64,000 nucleotides of DNA from Minicystis rosea (GCA_001931535.1 CP016211.1:13314377-13378376), one strand, 5' to 3'. Shown: positions 8,635 through 18,615, counted from the first letter of the stretch. The notes: generated by a model from the sequence alone, not told the origin. Numbers and translations are program-made.

Positions 8635-10050
8635 ATGAAGCGCAACGTACTCGATCGTCGCACCATGCTTCGTGGCCTCGTCGGCGGGGCCACCGCGGCC
8701 GTCGGCCTGCCGCTCCTCGACGCGATGCTGAACAACAACGGCACCGCGCTCGCCGACGGGAACCCGCTCCCGGTCCGCCTCGTGACGTGGTGCTTCGGCA
8801 ACGGCGTGGTCTTGAATCGCTGGGTCCCGGGCGGCATCCGCACGCCGGTCACCGGCGCCAACTACCCCATCAGCGCCGAGCTCGCGCCGCTCACGCCCGC
8901 CATCGATTACGTGACGGTGCTCTCCGGCTTCGAGAACAAGTGTCACGACAAGATCACCCACCACGAGGGGATGACGATCTTCAGCGGCCACACGATGGCC
9001 GACATCGGCAAGGGGCAGGGCATCTACTCCAACGCGCGCGGCCCGACGATCGATCAAGTGGTGGCCAAGAACATCGGCCAATACACCTCGATCCCCTCGG
9101 TGCAGGTGGGCGTCGTCTCCCAGGTCAGCATGGCTGATTACGGCACGACGATGCACAACCTCTCGCACAAGGACTATCTGCAGCCGCTCCCGCCCATCAA
9201 GAATCCGCAAACCATCTATCAGTCGTTCGTCGATCTCTTCACTCCGCCCGACGATCCCAGCAAGCCCGTGCGCCTCGGCGTGGCCGACGCCGTGCTCGAG
9301 GACTTCAAGGATCTGAAGCAGAAGCTCGGCGCGGCCGACAAAGTCCGCATGGATGCGCACATGCAGGGGCTCTCCGAGCTGGAGGCGAAGATCAAGGCGC
9401 TGCCCCCGCTCTGCGGCCTGCCGACGCAGCCGACCGCGGTGAGCGACGTGCTCGATGGCATCACCAAGATCAACCAGGTGATGAGCGATCTCATCGTCTT
9501 CGCTTTCGCCTGCGACGTGACCCGCGTGGCCAGCTTGCTCTTCGTCGGCGGCGCGTCGGAGGCGTCGTACTCCGAAATCGGCCTGACCTCGCAACACACG
9601 ATCTCCCACGCCTTCACGACCAACGCGGTCGGCTCCACCGGCGCCTACACCGAGTCGGGCAAGGTCGAAGAGATGCACAAGGGCGTCGTCTACACGATGG
9701 AGCAGCTCGGTTATCTGGCGAAGAAGCTCAAGGAGACGGCCGACGGGGCGGGCGAGAACCTCCTCGACAACAGCGTCATCTTCGCGTCGAGCGACTGCGC
9801 CGAAGGCTTCAACCACGGCCTCAAGGATCAACCGATGCTCGTCATCGGCAAGGCGCGCGGCAGGCTCAAGTACCCGGGTATTCACTACCGTGCGCAGAAC
9901 TGGCGCAACGCCTCCGACGCGCTGCTCTCGGTGGCCAACGCGGTCGTGCCCACCATCACCGAGGTCGGCTCGGTGGCCACGCAATACCTGCTTCCGGATG
10001 GGCCGGACCCGGCTCATTCGAACACGCCTTTGGCTGAGATCCAGGCCTGA
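8635..10050 (+). CDS. DUF1552 domain protein
   Basis: 471 aa. The N-terminus carries a Tat-like twin arginine and hydrophobic stretch (LDRRTMLRGLVGG), implying export in a folded state. The body matches DUF1552 proteins: RLVTWCFGNGVVLNRW near the start, the HDKITHHEGMTIFSGH region, then ACDVTRVASLLFVGG, in a fold distantly like DUF1501/sulfatase-type enzymes. DUF1552 genes nearly always follow DUF1592 genes, as here, with AAGGGTGATGG overlapping the intergenic gap as ribosome-binding site. The FG-GAP gene starts 29 bp downstream, so the three are probably one operon. Enzymatic activity unknown. Confidence 0.87.
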   Translation: MKRNVLDRRTMLRGLVGGATAAVGLPLLDAMLNNNGTALADGNPLPVRLVTWCFGNGVVLNRWVPGGIRTPVTGANYPISAELAPLTPAIDYVTVLSGFENKCHDKITHHEGMTIFSGHTMADIGKGQGIYSNARGPTIDQVVAKNIGQYTSIPSVQVGVVSQVSMADYGTTMHNLSHKDYLQPLPPIKNPQTIYQSFVDLFTPPDDPSKPVRLGVADAVLEDFKDLKQKLGAADKVRMDAHMQGLSELEAKIKALPPLCGLPTQPTAVSDVLDGITKINQVMSDLIVFAFACDVTRVASLLFVGGASEASYSEIGLTSQHTISHAFTTNAVGSTGAYTESGKVEEMHKGVVYTMEQLGYLAKKLKETADGAGENLLDNSVIFASSDCAEGFNHGLKDQPMLVIGKARGRLKYPGIHYRAQNWRNASDALLSVANAVVPTITEVGSVATQYLLPDGPDPAHSNTPLAEIQA

Positions 10051-10079
10051 GAGCCCGTAACCCCATCCTTCGGAAAACC

Positions 10080-11936
10080 GTGCGCCATACCCATCGACGA
10101 CTCCGAGCGTCCGCGCTCGCCGCCCTCCTCTCGCTCCCTTGCTTCGCGGCCACCGCGCATGCGGCTCCGTATTTTCAGGAGGTCACGAACCCGTTTGGGA
10201 CACAGGCCTGCTCGGGCAGCAAGCAGGGCTGCTGGACCAACTACATGCGGATGACCGACATCGACGGTGACGGCGATCTCGACATCCTCTTTCCCAACGC
10301 CGATGGGTATTTCTCCAAGGGCGCGGCCCAACCCTTCTCGGTGTACCTCAACGACGGCGCCGGCAACTTCACGAACGGCTCGACGATCTTCAACAACTAC
10401 ACCGGCTACGTGCGCCAGATCGCGGTCGGCGACGTCGACAACGATGGAGACCTCGACGTCTACATCCCGGCCGCGTGGGGCGACGCCGACGTGCTCTTCC
10501 TCAACGACGGCGGCGTCTTCGTCGATCACGCGGCCACGCACCTGCCCAATCTGCACTCGCACGCCGGCGCGGCGCGCTTCGCGGACGTGGACGACGACGG
10601 GGATCTCGATCTCTTCGTCAGCGACGGGTGGGCGCAATCGGCTCCGCAGGTCACGCACCTCTATTTGAACGACGGCACCGGCAAGTTCACCGACGCGACC
10701 CTGCAAGTGCCGCAGATGACGGGCGAGCAGCCGATCGATTTCGACGTCTTCGACGCCGACGGCGATTTCGATCTCGACCTCCTCATCGATCTCCACAACA
10801 CCAAATCGCTCCTCTGGATCAACGACGGGACGGGGCACTTCACGAGCGCGCCTTCGTTCCCGGCGCAATCAGGCCTCAAGTATGGGCCGGTGACCTGCGA
10901 CGTGGACGGCGACGGCGATCTCGACATCTGGGTCGACAACTCCGGGCCCAATTACACCGAGCAGCTCCTCATCAACGATGGTGCGGGCAACTTCGCCGAC
11001 GAGACGGCGGCGCGGGTGACGGGCAACAGCGCAAACGCCGACGACAACCAAGTGGCTTGTGTCGACGTGGACGGGGACGGTGACCTCGACGCGGTGATCG
11101 CCTCGCTCAGCAACGTGGAGCGCATCCTCATCAACGATGGCACGGGCCATTTCACCGCGTTCACTGGTGGATTCCCGCAGGTGAGCGACTCGACGCTGTG
11201 GTTCGAGTTCGGCGACGTGAACGGCGACGGCCGCATCGACGTGGTCACGGCGCAGGGCGAGGGCAGCTTCATCGATCGGCTCTATCTCGGCACCACGATG
11301 GTGCCGGCGGACGTCGTGCCGCCCAAGCTCCGCGCGGTGCAATCGGTGACTGGCCCGGTGAGCGCGGGAGACAAGCCGGTCGTCCACTTTGCCGTGAGCG
11401 ACAACGCGTCCACCGATGAAGGCCCCCGCCTCCAAAAGGCTTGGGTCCACGTCAGCTCGCCGAGCGGAACGAGCGACGTCACCGCCGTCTTCATGGGGGG
11501 AGACATGTTCCGCGCCGTGCTTCCCGCCGAGACCCAGAGCGGCGCGACCGTGAGCTACGAAGCGTGCGCCAAGGATCGTCAAGGCAACGAAGCCTGCGCG
11601 CCCGCGAAGACCTATGTGGTCGACCCCGGCGCCACGACCAGCAGCAGCTCATCGAGCAGCGGCGCGACGAGCAGCTCGAGCAGCGGCGGCTCATCGAGCA
11701 GCAGTGATGCGACGGGCAGCGGCAGCGCGAGCTCCGGCGGTACGGGCGGCGCACCGGGCACCGGCGGTGCTCCGGGCACGGGCGGCGCGACCGGCGGCGA
11801 CGGCGGCGGCTCGGGCGACGATGGTGGTTGTGGCTGCGCGATTCCAGGCCATGATTCCAGCGAGCGTGGCCTCGCCGGTATGATCGGTTTGGCGCTTTCA
11901 GCGCTGGCGATCCGGCGTCGTCGCTCGCGCGGGTGA
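10080..11936 (+). CDS. FG-GAP/VCBS-repeat surface protein with MYXO-CTERM-like tail
   Basis: 618 aa with a GTG start and a signal peptide (ASALAALLSLPCFAATAHA). At least seven repeats of the Ca2+-binding DxDGDGDLD type (residues ~60-410) predict a beta-propeller of the integrin-alpha/VCBS kind. A domain of about 100 residues follows, then a Ser-rich and a Gly-rich linker. The end holds a Cys-Gly-Cys motif, a hydrophobic segment (LAGMIGLALSALAI) and an RRRRSRG tail. This matches MYXO-CTERM sorting tails, which direct surface anchoring in myxobacteria. Probably the last gene of the DUF1592/DUF1552 operon. Confidence 0.85.
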   Translation: MRHTHRRLRASALAALLSLPCFAATAHAAPYFQEVTNPFGTQACSGSKQGCWTNYMRMTDIDGDGDLDILFPNADGYFSKGAAQPFSVYLNDGAGNFTNGSTIFNNYTGYVRQIAVGDVDNDGDLDVYIPAAWGDADVLFLNDGGVFVDHAATHLPNLHSHAGAARFADVDDDGDLDLFVSDGWAQSAPQVTHLYLNDGTGKFTDATLQVPQMTGEQPIDFDVFDADGDFDLDLLIDLHNTKSLLWINDGTGHFTSAPSFPAQSGLKYGPVTCDVDGDGDLDIWVDNSGPNYTEQLLINDGAGNFADETAARVTGNSANADDNQVACVDVDGDGDLDAVIASLSNVERILINDGTGHFTAFTGGFPQVSDSTLWFEFGDVNGDGRIDVVTAQGEGSFIDRLYLGTTMVPADVVPPKLRAVQSVTGPVSAGDKPVVHFAVSDNASTDEGPRLQKAWVHVSSPSGTSDVTAVFMGGDMFRAVLPAETQSGATVSYEACAKDRQGNEACAPAKTYVVDPGATTSSSSSSSGATSSSSSGGSSSSSDATGSGSASSGGTGGAPGTGGAPGTGGATGGDGGGSGDDGGCGCAIPGHDSSERGLAGMIGLALSALAIRRRRSRG

Positions 11937-11944
11937 GGGGCTTC

Positions 11945-12105
11945 GACCGGCGTCATCGGAGGATGGCGCCGGTCATGCGTTGGGGGAAGGTGCTTTGAAC
12001 GGCGTCATCAGAGGATGATGCCGTTCACGCGTTTGGGGAGCGTCCTTGCGCCGGCGTCATCGCGGGATGACGCCGATGGCGGGTGAAGGTGCTTTGGCCG
12101 GCGCC
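11945..12105. repeat. Three tandem 52-bp hairpin repeats
   Basis: The core GGCGTCATC recurs at 11949, 12001 and 12053, exactly 52 bp apart. Each copy folds into a hairpin with a GATGxxGCC return arm: 11945-11974 (13-bp stem, GGAG loop, one G-T pair), 11997-12026 (13-bp stem, AGAG loop, one G-T pair) and about 12052-12075 (10-bp stem, GCGG loop). Stem changes are partly compensatory. The array sits between convergent genes, so bidirectional termination or mRNA 3'-end protection is a sensible role. Confidence 0.8.
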
Positions 12106-12124
12106 TTGGTGACGTGCCTGGTGC

Positions 12125-13612
12125 TCACGGGCAGGCCGCGCTCGCGATTTGCACGTCGTCGATGTTCCACGAGCTGACGGTGAAGACGTCGGTCTTGCCG
12201 ATGTCGAAGCCGAAGCGGATCTGCATCGCCGCGTTCTTGTAGACGGTGATGTCGTGGGACACGTACACCCATTGGTTGTCGCTGATGGTGCTGCTGCTCT
12301 TCCAGATCTGGATCCACGCCGTGCCGTTCCACACCTCGATGACGTTCGTCATGTAAGGAGCGAAATCGCTGTTGAGCCAGCGGTAGAAGCCGAGCATGAC
12401 CGAGCCCGAGGCGCTCGCGGTGTTGAAGGGCGGGCTCGTCAGGTAGTACTGCCCGTGGATGATGGAGCCGGTGACGGCCGCGTTGCCCCCGAGGGCGACG
12501 CCGGCGACGCCGTTGTCGTTCGTGCTCGTGTGGTCGAGCGCGGGATCGGGGTTGCCGTTGTCCTGGCCGTTCGAGACCGAGGTCGGTCCGATCTGCCATT
12601 CGGTGCCGAGCGTCCAACCCTTGCTGTTGTCGTGGAAATCGTCGGCGAAGTAGATGGTGGGGCCTTGGCCGCCGCCGCATTTGCCGCCCGTGCACACGGT
12701 GTTCACCGTGCATGCGCTGCCGTCGTCGCAGGCGAGGCCGTCGTTGGCCGGGACGCCGCCGACACAGGCGCCCGCGAGGCACGTGGTGGACGCGGTGCAG
12801 ACGTTGCCGTCGTCGCAGGCGGCACCGTCGTTGCCGGGGACGACGGTGCAAGTGCCGAGCGCCTCGTTACAGGCGCCCACGAAACAGGGGTTTCCGGAGG
12901 TGCATGCTTTGGGGCCACCGCCCACGCACGTACCGCCCTGGCAATGGTCGTTGATGGTGCAGAAGAGGTTGTCGTCGCACGGGACGCCGTCGGCCGTGGG
13001 CTTGGCGATGCAGCCCTGCGCGGCGTCGCACACGCCCACCGTGCAAAGGCCGTCGAGGAACGAGCAATCGACGAGCACACCCTTTTGGCAGAAGCCGCTC
13101 GCGCAGGCTCCATTGCCGGTGCACGGGTCGCCGTCGTCGCACGAAGCACCGTCGTTGGCCGGCTTGTCGGTGCACCCGAGGAGTGGATCGCAGGTGCCGG
13201 CATGACAGGCGTCGCTGGCTTCGCAGACGATGGGCGTGCCTGTGCAGGTGCCCTGCGCGCAGTAGTCGTTCTCGGTGCAGGGATTGCCGTCGTCGCATCC
13301 GGAGAAATCGAAGGCCGGCGCGACGGTGCACGCGCCGTTCACGCACGCGGGGCCCATGCACGCGATGCCCGCGGCGGGACAATCGTCGGCGGTGACACAC
13401 GATCCGGGCGGCGCATCGGGGGGCGCGTCGAGCTGCGCATCGCCCGCGTCGCCCGCGTCGACGGGATCGCCGCCGGCGCCGCCCGTGCTGCTGGTGGTGG
13501 GCGCGGTGGTGGTGCCGCCCGCGCCGGTCCCGGTGGGGCTGTCCGTGGTCGACGAGCAGCCGACACCGAGCAATGCGATTGCCGTCACGCTCAAGCTCAA
13601 AGGACGCCGCAT
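12125..13612 (-). CDS. Cys-rich repeat lipoprotein with beta-sandwich C-terminus
   Basis: 495 aa from the ATG at 13612. The lipobox LGVGCSS (Cys19) is followed by a Thr/Gly/Asp-rich linker. Residues ~70-310 hold about nine Cys-rich units of the form CDDGxxCTxxxxCxxGxC, a repeat class common in secreted myxobacterial proteins. The last ~190 residues (from FADDFHDNSKGW) look like a MAM/jelly-roll beta-sandwich domain (SPPFN, LGFYRWLNSD, SWNIDDVQI). Likely anchored at the outer membrane and binding a carbohydrate or protein partner. The frame extends upstream but that part has no signal peptide. Confidence 0.75.
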   Translation of the reverse strand: MRRPLSLSVTAIALLGVGCSSTTDSPTGTGAGGTTTAPTTSSTGGAGGDPVDAGDAGDAQLDAPPDAPPGSCVTADDCPAAGIACMGPACVNGACTVAPAFDFSGCDDGNPCTENDYCAQGTCTGTPIVCEASDACHAGTCDPLLGCTDKPANDGASCDDGDPCTGNGACASGFCQKGVLVDCSFLDGLCTVGVCDAAQGCIAKPTADGVPCDDNLFCTINDHCQGGTCVGGGPKACTSGNPCFVGACNEALGTCTVVPGNDGAACDDGNVCTASTTCLAGACVGGVPANDGLACDDGSACTVNTVCTGGKCGGGQGPTIYFADDFHDNSKGWTLGTEWQIGPTSVSNGQDNGNPDPALDHTSTNDNGVAGVALGGNAAVTGSIIHGQYYLTSPPFNTASASGSVMLGFYRWLNSDFAPYMTNVIEVWNGTAWIQIWKSSSTISDNQWVYVSHDITVYKNAAMQIRFGFDIGKTDVFTVSSWNIDDVQIASAACP

Positions 13613-13794
13613 GATCCGACCTTGGGCAAAGGGGATCGCCAGCCTAGAGGATGTGAAGCGCGACGGGGAGGTCTCTCGGACATTTCTGCCGCGCATCGTG
13701 CCGGTGCGATGGCACTGACACCCAACCACCTCGAGGGCGGGTCGAGGAGCGGCGCGCGGCGCCGTGATGGCCGCGCGCTGCCCTCGCACGAGGT

Positions 13795-15369
13795 TCAAGG
13801 CGCGATGACGATCACCGGCGACGAAGTGACGCTCACCTCGACTTTGCCTGCGGAGGGGGAGAGCGTGTCATTGGCGTTGGTCTGGCTGTGATTCCAAGGA
13901 TAGACGAGCGCATCGCCGCCCGCGGGGAGCGAGACGGTGCCAGTGCCATTTTCATCGGAGGCTTCGGCCCAGACGACATAAGCATGCTTGCCGGAAGGCG
14001 TGCGGAGGGCGACGCCGTTCGTGCCGCTCGGGAGGCCGAGCGCGGCAGTGCCCGCGGTGTCGGACAGCGAGCCGGCGAGGAGGTGACCCATGCTGGCGTA
14101 GGCAGTGCCGGTCTCGGTGATCTTGGCGTCCTTGGGATCGCCGACGTTGCTGAGATCGAGATAAAGGCCCATGTAGCTGAAAGGATCCGTGGATGCGCCC
14201 TCGGCCTTGGAGTCGCCGAGGATGAACCAGTCGACGCGCTCGACCGCGGTGTTCTGCGCGAGGGCCATGGACTTCATCAGGTAATTGCGCGCGTAGTCGG
14301 CCCCGCCGGGGGTGCTGCCGAAGGCGTAATGGGGAGCGCCCGACTCCGTGATGATGTAGCGTTTGCCGCTCACGCCCGCCTTGTTCAGCTCGGCTTGGAG
14401 CTGATCGTGCAAATCGACGAGCCCCTTGGCGCCGACATCGGAGCTGCCGGTCCCGAAGACGGGATAGTAATGGTAGCTCACCACATCGAAATAGGCGCCG
14501 CCCTTCTCGGGGTGATCGGCGTCGACCTTGCCCATGGTGGGCTCGTCCGTATAGCGCAGGATGGCGCCGAGGAAGCTCGGATATCCGAGGCCGCCGAGCG
14601 CGACCTTGCCCTGCGGATCGAGCTTGTGCACGACCTCGTGGGTGACGCGCAGCATGCGAATGTAGGCGAAGATGGTGTCGTTCCACCACACGAGGTCGCT
14701 CGGCTTCGGAGGATCGGTGTTCCAGGCCTCGGTCGCTTGCCAGTTGCCGCCCACTTGATCGGGCTCGTTCCACACCTCCCACGTGTGGATGAAGGGGCTG
14801 TATGTCTTTACCAAGCGCTCGACGAAGGCCGCCCAATGGTTGTTGGGATTGACGTCGCCGGAGGTGGTGAAGACGGGCTCCCAGAGGTTCTTCGGGGAGT
14901 AATGCTCGCGGTCGTAGTCGGAGGCGCCCGCGGGAGCATTGGAGTGCGCGGCGGAGGCGCCGATGATGAAGCACACGAGATCGTGCTCGCCCGCCTGCGT
15001 CATGGCGGTGAGCTCGGCAACGTGGATGTCGTCACCCCACGTGTCGAGGAAAGGCTCGGTGAGCTTGTGACGATGAGAGCTCGCGCCGGCCGCGAGGCCG
15101 AGCTGTGAAGACTCGATGTCACTGAGCTGGCTGTTGTAGTAACCGAGGTTGAGGCCGTAGCTGAACGCTGTGCCGGCGGGGCCGCCGCCGCTGCCGCCCG
15201 TGCCGGTCGTGCCGCTGCTGGCGCTGGTGGCGTTGCCGCCCGCGCCGCTGCCGGTGGTGGTCGTCATGGATTGTCCACCGCCCGTGTTGCTGGAGCCGGT
15301 GGTGCCATTGCTGGAGCAGGCGGCGGTGAGGGCAAGAAAGATCGCGGGAATGCAGACGCGAGGGTGCAT
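13795..15369 (-). CDS. Secreted clan-A-like glycoside hydrolase lipoprotein
   Basis: 524 aa from the ATG at 15369, which has a good AGGAG site; the frame extends further but without signal features. Lipobox LTAAC (Cys18), then a Gly/Ser/Thr linker to about residue 65. The catalytic domain has clan GH-A hallmarks: HTWEVWNEPD with the probable acid/base Glu202 and YIITESGAP with the probable nucleophile Glu342, plus a SYHYYP strand between. GH39-like or related retaining beta-glycosidases fit best; the substrate cannot be inferred. A beta-sandwich-like tail follows. The Cys-rich lipoprotein lies 182 bp downstream on the same strand. Confidence 0.75.
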   Translation of the reverse strand: MHPRVCIPAIFLALTAACSSNGTTGSSNTGGGQSMTTTTGSGAGGNATSASSGTTGTGGSGGGPAGTAFSYGLNLGYYNSQLSDIESSQLGLAAGASSHRHKLTEPFLDTWGDDIHVAELTAMTQAGEHDLVCFIIGASAAHSNAPAGASDYDREHYSPKNLWEPVFTTSGDVNPNNHWAAFVERLVKTYSPFIHTWEVWNEPDQVGGNWQATEAWNTDPPKPSDLVWWNDTIFAYIRMLRVTHEVVHKLDPQGKVALGGLGYPSFLGAILRYTDEPTMGKVDADHPEKGGAYFDVVSYHYYPVFGTGSSDVGAKGLVDLHDQLQAELNKAGVSGKRYIITESGAPHYAFGSTPGGADYARNYLMKSMALAQNTAVERVDWFILGDSKAEGASTDPFSYMGLYLDLSNVGDPKDAKITETGTAYASMGHLLAGSLSDTAGTAALGLPSGTNGVALRTPSGKHAYVVWAEASDENGTGTVSLPAGGDALVYPWNHSQTNANDTLSPSAGKVEVSVTSSPVIVIAP

Positions 15370-15411
15370 GGTGACTCCTGGCGGCGAAGGCTTCGAGCAG
15401 GGGATTCGAGG

Positions 15412-15526
15412 TAGGGACGATTGATCTGCGCCCGCAGCGCTGGTCGAGATCGTTCGAAATACGTGCGTATCCCTCGCTCTCTTTACCTCGCTGCGGTGCG
15501 CTCGTGACGTCGCCGGATAGAGCCTA
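15412..15526. repeat. Degenerate copy of intergenic MITE-like repeat
   Basis: This segment resembles 27932-28055 over most of its length, by eye roughly four fifths identical from GGTCGAG onward. Shared are a TTCGAAATACG...GTAT mini-hairpin, a CGCTGCGGTGCGCTCG block and the right end GAGCCTA. The mini-hairpin loop differs between copies while its arms stay paired. The left terminal arm is eroded. It lies in the 450-bp gap between the glycoside hydrolase and the kinase, where no gene is evident. Confidence 0.65.
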
Positions 15527-15570
15527 CCGCCGCAGCCGGAAGCTCTGCCAGACCTTCTGCCTGCGGCGGT

Positions 15571-15587
15571 ATGGGGCGTAGCCCCAT
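15571..15587. terminator. Short hairpin ATGGGGC-GTA-GCCCCAT
   Basis: A perfect 7-bp stem with a 3-nt loop, followed on the plus strand by CGAAAAAC. It could act as a weak terminator, but no plus-strand gene ends immediately upstream, so it may be one of the GC-rich palindromes scattered in the intergenic spaces of this genome. The remainder of 15527-15818 shows no convincing gene. Confidence 0.3.
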
Positions 15588-15818
15588 CGAAAAACAACCG
15601 TGTCGCAAAGCCGGAGGCCCATGTGACCGAGCTTCGGGCGGGCGGTACGAGGGGCGGCGATACCATGCGCGTGCTGGTCATGGTGGCCCCGACCGCGGAC
15701 CGGAGGCGCACCTACGGGGAGGCCTCGACACGAAATCGATGGGGCCCAGCCTCTCTGCTTGCGGCGGTATCGCTCGACAGGCTCGGAGGGGAGCGGCTAG
15801 GGTGTTGACGCGTCTACC

Positions 15819-17747
15819 GTGACATCTCCGAACCATCGACAGAGCTCCGCTGCCAACCTGGGCGATCGCGCCGCCAAGGAAAAGGCGCAGGCGCTCGTCG
15901 GGACGGTGCTCTCCGGCCGGTACAGGATCGCCGAGCTGCTCGCCATGGGCGGCGTCGGCGCGGTGTACCTCGGCGAGCACGTGAAGATGCACAAGCACGT
16001 CGCCATCAAGGTCCTCCACCCGGACGCGGCGAATTTGCCCGATATCGCGGCTCGCTTCGAGCGTGAGGCCGTCGCGGGCGCCCACATCCAGCACCCCAAC
16101 GTGGCCGTCGCCACCGATTTCGGTGAGCTCGACGACGGGACGCATTTCCTCGTGCTGGAGTACGTGAAGGGGACGACGCTCCGCGAGGTGATCAAGCGCG
16201 GGCCCATTTCGGTGGCGCGCGCCGTGGGCATCATCAAGCAAATCGCGGCCGCGCTCGGGGCCACGCACGCCGCCGGCATCGTCCACCGCGACGTGAAGCC
16301 GCGGAACGTGATGCTCATCGAGGGCGAGCGCGACGTCGTCAAGCTCATCGATTTCGGGCTCGCCAAGCTGAACGTGAAAGAGGTCTCGGAGCTGGCCGCG
16401 AGCCGCGCGTCGATGGCGGATCAACAGATCACCGGGACGGGCGCGGTCTTCGGGACCATTGCCTATCTGGCCCCCGAGGCCGCATTGGGGATGGATTCGG
16501 TCGACGTCCGGGCCGATCTGTATGCGCTCGGCCTGGTGCTCTACGAAATGCTGGCCGGCCGGCACCCGTTCGAAACGGGCGATCCGGTGGCGCTCTTCAA
16601 GCACCATGCGCGCACGATTCCACCGCCCATCGCGGAGCGCGCGCCCGGCGTGACGGTGCCGCCCTCGGTCGAGGCCGTGGTGCAAAAGCTCCTCGCGAAG
16701 CGGCGGGACGATCGGTATCCGAACGCCGAGGCGGTGATCGCCGCGCTCGATGCCGCTTGGGAGGGCAGCGCGCACACGCCCACGCCCTCTCCGGTGTCGC
16801 TCGGAGAGCATGTATTCCCGGGGCCTTCGATTCTGCCGCCGCCGCCTGCGACGACGCCGCCTCCGCCGGTGGCGGCGCCGATCGCGCGTGCGCCGCTGTC
16901 GACGTCGCCGCCCTCGATGCCGAGCGCGACGGCGCCTTCGGCGGTGCGTGACATCGAATCTCCGGTGCCGTCGCCGCCGGGCCGCTCACGTTGGTTGTAC
17001 GTCGCGGGCATCGCCGGAATGGCCTTGGTCGCAGCTGCGGTGTGGTGGTCGGGGAGCGAGACCACCACGGGCGGCGTGGCCACCGTGGCGGCTGCCGAGA
17101 CGACGGCGAGCGCGAAGTCGAGCGCCGCGAGCGCGGCTCCCTCGACAATGCCTTCGAGCAGCGCGGGGCCTTCCGCGGCCGCGACGGGCTCGCCGTCGAG
17201 CGCCCCTGCGGTGGTGGCGATGGACCCCGGCGTGGCGCGGGCCGCCCTGCGGCGCGCGGCCGCGGCGCGTGACGTGTATCGCGGGCAAGAGGCGTTTTAT
17301 GCGCTGGCCGATCGCGAGCCGGCGGCCTTCCGCGAGCCCGTGGTGGCCGCCGCGACACGGGATCTCGCGACCGCGACGGCGCTCGCCGGCGGCGCCGAGA
17401 TGGATCGTTTGTTCGACGCGCTCGCGCACAAGCTGGGCGGCGACGGGCTCGACATTCTTTACGAGATCGTGCGCGTGCGCGGCGGATCGAAGGCAGCCAT
17501 GCGCGCGGAGGATGCGCTGCGCGCGTCCGGCGTGCTCGATAACGCCACGCCTGCCTTGCGCGTGACCTGGCTGCTTCGCGATGCGCCCTGCGCCGAAAAG
17601 GCGGCGCTCCTCGACAAGGCCGCATCCGAAGGCGACGCCAGGACACTCATGGTGATGCAGACGACGGCGCTGTCGTGCCTGGGCGCGCAGAATGAAGCGC
17701 TCCGCAATGCCACCAAGACACTGACGCAGAAGCAGAAGGGGCGTTGA
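15819..17747 (+). CDS. Transmembrane Hanks-type Ser/Thr protein kinase
   Basis: 642 aa with a GTG start at 15819. Kinase domain about residues 33-300: Gly-rich loop LLAMGGVGAVYLG, catalytic Lys64 in VAIKVL, HRDVKPRNV (Asp158) and DFG (178-180). A Pro/Ala-rich linker follows and one membrane helix at about 388-410 (WLYVAGIAGMALVAAAVWW). A Ser/Ala-rich spacer and a helical extracytoplasmic domain of ~170 residues complete it; I do not recognise that domain. This is the usual myxobacterial receptor-like kinase layout. The gene stands alone and converges with a membrane-protein gene. Confidence 0.9.
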   Translation: MTSPNHRQSSAANLGDRAAKEKAQALVGTVLSGRYRIAELLAMGGVGAVYLGEHVKMHKHVAIKVLHPDAANLPDIAARFEREAVAGAHIQHPNVAVATDFGELDDGTHFLVLEYVKGTTLREVIKRGPISVARAVGIIKQIAAALGATHAAGIVHRDVKPRNVMLIEGERDVVKLIDFGLAKLNVKEVSELAASRASMADQQITGTGAVFGTIAYLAPEAALGMDSVDVRADLYALGLVLYEMLAGRHPFETGDPVALFKHHARTIPPPIAERAPGVTVPPSVEAVVQKLLAKRRDDRYPNAEAVIAALDAAWEGSAHTPTPSPVSLGEHVFPGPSILPPPPATTPPPPVAAPIARAPLSTSPPSMPSATAPSAVRDIESPVPSPPGRSRWLYVAGIAGMALVAAAVWWSGSETTTGGVATVAAAETTASAKSSAASAAPSTMPSSSAGPSAAATGSPSSAPAVVAMDPGVARAALRRAAAARDVYRGQEAFYALADREPAAFREPVVAAATRDLATATALAGGAEMDRLFDALAHKLGGDGLDILYEIVRVRGGSKAAMRAEDALRASGVLDNATPALRVTWLLRDAPCAEKAALLDKAASEGDARTLMVMQTTALSCLGAQNEALRNATKTLTQKQKGR

Positions 17748-17821
17748 GCAAAGCCCCCTTCGTGTCCGTATACGTGTAGACGACAGGCCCAGCGCAGCTG
17801 CCTTCATTCATCGGTGTGCAG

Positions 17822-18436
17822 CTACGGCTGTGGGGCTCTCCGTCGGAGCAACGAAGCCGCGCCGATGCCGAGAGATGCGAGCCACGCAGCTCCGAGGACG
17901 CCTGCGCCGATGAAGCCGCCCACACCGCCGAGTGCGAGCGCGGCGCCGCCGGTGACGAGGATCCATTCGGGCTCGCTCTTGGTCACGGCGGAATCCGGTC
18001 CCGGAGGTTTGTCGCTCACTTGGCATCCGGGGAGGCTCGGGTGGCTTTGGCATCGCTCGAGCGCATGGGCGGCGCCGACGCCCGCCGCGCCGAGCATGCA
18101 ACCCATCCCCGCGAGCAACATCGCGAGCGCCGGAAGCCAACCGAGCCAACGAAACCACCGTGCCCGCATCGCGCGGAACGAGAGCGCGAGGAGCAGCACC
18201 GCGATCCCGACACCCGCAACGGTGACGCCCCGCGACGCCCAGTTTTCCGCCGCGCGATAGCCATCCCAACCACCGGCTCCAGCGCCATACGCCGAAGCGA
18301 GCGCGCGCGCGATCGCACCCGTGATGGGCGGATGGAAGCGCACGCGCCAAGCGATCCACGTGGCGCTCGCGGCGGTCCCGATGCCGATCGCGAGCGCGAG
18401 CGCTCCTGCGCACGATAGCCACGTGGTCGGTTTCAT
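17822..18436 (-). CDS. Hypothetical multi-spanning membrane protein
   Basis: 204 aa with about five hydrophobic segments (residues ~8-30, 70-87, 95-122, 160-178 and 180-195) and a short RRRAPQP end. A loop of ~30 residues with two cysteines (RCQSHPSLPGC) lies between the third and fourth helices. No family recognised. It converges with the kinase gene; the 74-bp gap holds no strong terminator. Confidence 0.6.
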   Translation of the reverse strand: MKPTTWLSCAGALALAIGIGTAASATWIAWRVRFHPPITGAIARALASAYGAGAGGWDGYRAAENWASRGVTVAGVGIAVLLLALSFRAMRARWFRWLGWLPALAMLLAGMGCMLGAAGVGAAHALERCQSHPSLPGCQVSDKPPGPDSAVTKSEPEWILVTGGAALALGGVGGFIGAGVLGAAWLASLGIGAASLLRRRAPQP

Positions 18437-18615
18437 GGTGTGAGCGTGCCGCAGGCGGCGTCGCGGTCCCTATGGAGTATCATCGATGGCGAGCGCAGGG
18501 CCACGAGGTCGAATACCACATCACCGTCGCGTCCGGTGAGGACCATCCGGGATTCACACCATCGATGTTCGAGATCACCATCATGGTGGGACACTTTCGC
18601 GCCTTTGGGCGCGGC

